A stretch of 64,000 bases of DNA from Lactobacillus panisapium (GTDB lineage Bacteria > Bacillota > Bacilli > Lactobacillales > Lactobacillaceae), in contig NZ_CP048268.1 of assembly GCF_019469265.1 (NCBI RefSeq), positions 348,501-412,500 of the forward strand, written 5' to 3'. Positions 60,985-64,000 of this stretch are shown here, piece after piece. Below the pieces are notes generated by a model. The model was given only the letters and a program-made list of their open reading frames with translations, did not search any database and had not been told where the DNA came from. Made by a program: the position numbers and the translations under genes. Each line of letters opens with the position of its first letter. Within the stretch, counting starts at the first letter, position 1.

Positions 60985-62447
60985 TGATATGAACCCCAAA
61001 ATTAGGACAGTTTAATAAATTTTAACTAAGGACTAATGCCCGATATTCAAGCGGACTTAGTCCTTTTAGTTTTACCTTGATTCTTTGCTGGTTATAGTAA
61101 CTGATATATTTTTGGATTCCTTCTTCCAGCTCCTTTAGACTCTTAAACTGGGCTTCAAAGCCATAGAACATTTCCCGTTTGAGTATGCCAAAGAACCCTT
61201 CCATCAATCCGTCATCTAAGGAATTGCCCTTACGCGACATAGACTGTTCGATTCCATGGTCTTTTAGCCAAGCTTGGAATTTAGGATGCTGGTACTGCCA
61301 GCCTTGATCTGTATGAAAAATTAGACCATTTAATGCTGGATGCTTGCGCCAAGCCTGTTTTAGCATGTCCATAATCTGTTTAAGATTAGGACTGCGGGAA
61401 ATGGAGTAGGCAATCACCTCTTGCGTGCAGCCATCAACAATGGGTGACAGGTAGGTCTTCTGACCGTTGAGTTTAAACTCGGTTACGTCTGAATACCACT
61501 TATGTTCCGGGTAAACTGCGCTAAAATTACGTTTAATCAAGTCGGTCTTAATTGGACCCTGGGTGCCGCGATAGCTATTATACTTATGCCAGCGTTTACT
61601 GACGATGCCAAAGAGTTTCAGCTTGTTCATCAAGCGTTGTACTTTTTTGTGATTGACTAATAAACCACGCCGTCTAAGTTCCAGAGTAATGCGCCGATAG
61701 CCATAGCGATGCCGGTGTTCTTCATAAATGGCTTTGATTTCAGCCATCACCTGCTGGTTGCCACGATCCTTATCCTTTTTCTGCAAATTGTAGTAATAAT
61801 TACTGCGGGATAGATGCGGGAGATTGGGATTAGCATTAATAACAGCAAGAATAAAAGTTACGCTGACCTTGAGTTCATGCCTTAGCTGGGTAACTGCCCG
61901 GGCTATTTCCGCGGCTTGCGGTTCTTGGTCCGCTGGTCGACTAAGGCGGTCAATTTTTTTATAAATTCGTTCTCGACGGTCAGCTTCAAGTTCTGCTGGC
62001 GTAAGTGCTCGTTTTCTTGCTTCAGACGTTTGATTTCTGGATCTTGTTTGGGCATGGGGTGATCGTCCTTTCTGTTTGATAACGACATTATACCCGTTTT
62101 CACGATAGCTGCGAAGCCAATTAGCTAGCATACCGTTACTTTTTAGGCCAAGATCAATTGCCACCTGATAAGCTGGTTCATGCTTGACTAGTACTCGTAT
62201 AATAGCCTGCTGTTTAAACTCAAGTGAATATTCAGTATAGGGCTGGTCTAAAATAGCTAGGCCGTGACGTTGAATAAGAGCAAGCAAATACTTAATGTTA
62301 GCAGGATTAATGCCATAACGTCGACCCAATTCACTAGGTCTAATGTTATAATTCCGCCAAAGATTGAAGATTTTAAATTTTATCTTGTTTGGATAATTTA
62401 GCCATAATAAAAACCTCGAAGTTGTCCTAACTTCGGGGTTCATATCA
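60985..62447 (-). mobile_element. IS3-family (IS150-group) insertion sequence, 1463 bp
   Basis: Imperfect terminal inverted repeats: left TGATATGAACCCCAAAATT and right (reverse complement) TGATATGAACCCCGAAGTT, with the match continuing through AGGACA. A direct duplication AGA flanks both ends (60982-60984 and 62448-62450). The element encodes an OrfA-like HTH/zipper region and an intact rve-type DDE OrfB. It is inserted in the loop arm of a terminator. Confidence 0.93.
61022..62443 (-). CDS. IS3-family transposase: intact OrfB, damaged OrfA
   Basis: The C-terminal part is a complete OrfB with the DDE integrase core: WYSDVTEFK (first Asp), IFHTDQGWQYQ (second Asp) and DDGLMEGFFGILKREM (Glu). 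The N-terminal part is OrfA-like (PSELGRRYGINPANI helix-turn-helix). The real OrfA start is probably ATG 62405 (MAKLSKQDKI, GAGGT upstream), whose frame breaks after ten codons. The leucine-zipper part (IKRLKQENEHLRQQN) is in yet another frame at 61903-62057. The apparent 473-residue ORF begins in the terminal repeat and reads through the zipper in a wrong frame. A slippery A-AAA-AAA for normal -1 frameshifting is present. The element's transposase is therefore probably inactive. Confidence 0.82.
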   Translation of the reverse strand: MNPEVRTTSRFLLWLNYPNKIKFKIFNLWRNYNIRPSELGRRYGINPANIKYLLALIQRHGLAILDQPYTEYSLEFKQQAIIRVLVKHEPAYQVAIDLGLKSNGMLANWLRSYRENGYNVVIKQKGRSPHAQTRSRNQTSEARKRALTPAELEADRRERIYKKIDRLSRPADQEPQAAEIARAVTQLRHELKVSVTFILAVINANPNLPHLSRSNYYYNLQKKDKDRGNQQVMAEIKAIYEEHRHRYGYRRITLELRRRGLLVNHKKVQRLMNKLKLFGIVSKRWHKYNSYRGTQGPIKTDLIKRNFSAVYPEHKWYSDVTEFKLNGQKTYLSPIVDGCTQEVIAYSISRSPNLKQIMDMLKQAWRKHPALNGLIFHTDQGWQYQHPKFQAWLKDHGIEQSMSRKGNSLDDGLMEGFFGILKREMFYGFEAQFKSLKELEEGIQKYISYYNQQRIKVKLKGLSPLEYRALVLS

Positions 62448-62481
62448 AGAATTTTCCCAGACTTTTTTTATTAAAATCAAA

Positions 62482-63708
62482 CTAGTTCACATTCATTATT
62501 CGATCGGCATTTTCTTCCATTACTTGTCTAGCTTTGCCGAACATCATCCAAATTGAAAACAGAAGTGGAACGCCAACGATCAAGATAGTGTAAATGTAAT
62601 CTGTCGCATAACCATGCCAGTGCCATCCTGAAGAATTCCAACCAGTAAGCATATTAGCGACGAAGTCTGATATGAAGTGAGCAACAATTGCTGGCCAAAG
62701 CTTTCCCGTATAAAGATAAAGAACAGCCCATAAAAAGCCACAACCGGTCACACCAATTGCTTGCATAATAGTGGCCGAAAGGGTTGCACCGTGCCAGCCA
62801 ACATTTCCAAGATGGGCAAGTCCAAAAAGGAGTGTGGAACCATAAATGGCAATTGGAACCCGCCATTTTGGCAAGTGGTTAAAACCTGCTAGCAGGATGA
62901 TGATGTTTAGATAACGTACAGCTTCCTCTAGGATACCCGGTTCGATTGCACATGTTAAATTAGGTAAGGAAAATTTCAGATTATTAAAATCATATCTAAA
63001 AAAGACGGTCCAAATATCTTTGGAATAAGCGTTAAAGCAGTTGTAAAACAAGTCTAATAATGTAAAAAGAATGAGTAAAACAAAAGTAACTTGCTGGAAG
63101 TTTTGGCTTTTGTTAAATTTCAAGTTGGGATTAAACCTGAAACCCCAAGCTTTTCCTAGAAAACATGCCAAGATAAATAGGCTAATGGCCGCGATTACTC
63201 CTTGTCCCGTAAGTGAATGCATAATTTTGAGACTTCTGGAGACTTTTAACGTGTTGACCAGTCCATACTGGATATTTAATAAGAAAACAATCAGCAGCCT
63301 TAAGAACCAGTTCTTAATTTGGGCGGCATAAACCATGGCAATTGGTAGTAGCAAACCAAGCAACACTGCCCATAATAGTAGTACCCAAATAATTTCAATT
63401 TGGGGCAAATGCACTAAAAGTAAGTTGCCGATTTTAAGCCAAAAAGTGCAAAGGATGCCGGGGCCAAAAAGTAGGCTTAGCCACCGCGTAAACTCGTAAG
63501 TAAATTTATCTTTAACCTTCATTTTTTGAACATAAACTGTCAGTGCTAAAAAAAGCACAAGTAAAATAATAGCAGTTACCTGATTTTTCGTCTTTGTTGC
63601 ATTGTGCAAGCCGCTAACCATCAGCAATACTTCTGCAAGTAAACAAAAAAGAATCTGGAAAGCATATATTTTTTGCCAAGTCTTTTTAGGTAGATTAGTA
63701 ATTTTCAT
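62482..63708 (-). CDS. CPBP-family intramembrane metalloprotease
   Basis: A 408-residue membrane protein with about ten to eleven helices. CPBP (Abi) motifs in the C-terminal third: EEAVRYLNI (EExxxR-type), FGLAHLGNVGWH and HFISDFVANML, which supply the Glu and His residues of the active site. The start is ATG 63708 with CAGGAGG upstream; a longer frame lacks such a site. Relatives process prenylated or bacteriocin-type substrates and can give self-immunity, but no bacteriocin gene is adjacent. The long N-terminal membrane region is unusual for small family members. Confidence 0.85.
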   Translation of the reverse strand: MKITNLPKKTWQKIYAFQILFCLLAEVLLMVSGLHNATKTKNQVTAIILLVLFLALTVYVQKMKVKDKFTYEFTRWLSLLFGPGILCTFWLKIGNLLLVHLPQIEIIWVLLLWAVLLGLLLPIAMVYAAQIKNWFLRLLIVFLLNIQYGLVNTLKVSRSLKIMHSLTGQGVIAAISLFILACFLGKAWGFRFNPNLKFNKSQNFQQVTFVLLILFTLLDLFYNCFNAYSKDIWTVFFRYDFNNLKFSLPNLTCAIEPGILEEAVRYLNIIILLAGFNHLPKWRVPIAIYGSTLLFGLAHLGNVGWHGATLSATIMQAIGVTGCGFLWAVLYLYTGKLWPAIVAHFISDFVANMLTGWNSSGWHWHGYATDYIYTILIVGVPLLFSIWMMFGKARQVMEENADRIMNVN

Positions 63709-63797
63709 TTTGGCCTCCTGATAATCAGTATTATAAGCTAAAAAAGGTAATAGATGATTTGCTTTTTCAAAATACTTCATATAAGTAGAAATAGTAT

Positions 63798-63826
63798 TTG
63801 CTAAAAACAAGAGAATGACTTAAAAT
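63798..63826 (+). promoter_or_regulatory. Promoter of the T-box transcript
   Basis: -35 TTGCTA (63798-63803), 17-base spacer, -10 TAAAAT (63821-63826), divergent from the CPBP gene. Confidence 0.6.
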
Positions 63827-63837
63827 AATATCCAAAC

Positions 63838-64000
63838 ACGGAATCCTAAGACTGTTTTAGAGAGTCCACGTAGTGGTGAAAGTGGACAGAGGTCGTTTCC
63901 AGATTCCATTAATGTGGGTAATTAATAGTTACACGGTTTGCGGCACCGTTATCGCCAACTTAATGAAGTGCAGTCATGCTAATGACTGAAACTGGGTGGT
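63838..64000 (+). promoter_or_regulatory. T-box riboswitch leader (truncated by window), probably serine
   Basis: Stem I base GGAATC (63841-63846) pairs with GATTCC further on, with the AGAGAG and GGTGAAAG elements of stem I between them. The window ends in CTGAAACTGGGTGGT, the start of the T-box consensus TGGGTGGTACCGCG. The 3' side of the specifier loop reads GTTTCCA just before GATTCC; aligned to the position directly before the conserved A, the specifier is TCC (Ser). A TTC (Phe) register is less likely. The controlled gene, perhaps serS, lies beyond the window. Confidence 0.82.

Noticed and set aside
61022..62443. Single 473-residue transposase as a natural OrfAB fusion
   Set aside because: It starts inside the terminal inverted repeat and reads the zipper region in the wrong frame; the true OrfA start is 62405.
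62482..63708. CPBP protease as an immunity protein of a bacteriocin locus
   Set aside because: No double-glycine precursor, ABC exporter or regulator lies nearby.

Overview
The window is low-GC chromosomal DNA of a homofermentative Lactobacillus (delbrueckii-group type). This rests on its gene set rather than on any database match: a malolactic enzyme with malate permease, L-2-hydroxyisocaproate dehydrogenase, prolyl iminopeptidase, a sigma-54/LevR-type mannose-family PTS, lipoprotein-fed sugar ABC transporters and a type II-A CRISPR-Cas9 locus. The combination would fit a gut or insect-gut lactobacillus, but the species cannot be fixed from sequence alone.

Region by region. 1-4260 (minus strand) is a TrpXYZ-like amino-acid ABC transporter: a partial ATPase, a permease and two paralogous binding lipoproteins. 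Each binding-protein gene follows its own leader, which encodes a short peptide ending in a run of Tyr/Phe codons and then six mutually exclusive pairing segments leading to a terminator. I read this as ribosome-mediated attenuation by tyrosine/aromatic starvation. 4459-14440 is a self-contained sigma-54 regulon: a LevR-type activator, a canonical -24/-12 promoter, PTS IIA-IIB-IIC-IID, a putative (alpha/alpha)6 glycosidase, a DUF2961 (GH172-like) protein and rpoN itself. 14451-16499 holds an aldo/keto reductase and L-HicDH. 16623-25132 is CRISPR-Cas type II-A: cas9, an antisense-oriented tracrRNA, cas1, cas2, a frameshifted csn2, and 34 repeats with 33 spacers on an exact 66-bp period. The array promoter lies inside the end of csn2.

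25383-32953 carries metabolic and envelope genes (processive glycosyltransferase, PepIP, PAS protein, DUF3290/DUF421 pair, divergent sirtuin-like protein, DEDDh exonuclease, secreted-type nuclease). 33185-34421 is an Rgg-type regulator divergent from a previously unannotated 17-residue hydrophobic peptide gene, a likely quorum-sensing pair. 34803-45624 holds a sugar-type ABC transporter operon with an embedded RNase J-like metallo-hydrolase, a LysR/MFS/flavoreductase cluster and an orphan second binding protein. 45761-54397 has CorA, an inactive-looking serine hydrolase, a TetR/MMPL pair with its operator, an ABC-F resistance-type gene preceded by two tiny leader ORFs and an SD-masking hairpin, and a zinc-ribbon membrane protein. 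54452-60942 has an aldehyde dehydrogenase, an esterase, TVP38 and GNAT proteins, mleS and mleP. An IS150-group IS3 element (60985-62447, target duplication AGA) has split a bidirectional terminator between mleP and a CPBP protease. The window ends inside a T-box leader, probably for serine.

The most notable features are the tandem tyrosine-codon attenuators, the Rgg/short-peptide pair, the ABC-F double leader, the complete sigma-54 sugar locus with GH172, and the CRISPR locus with its csn2 frameshift.
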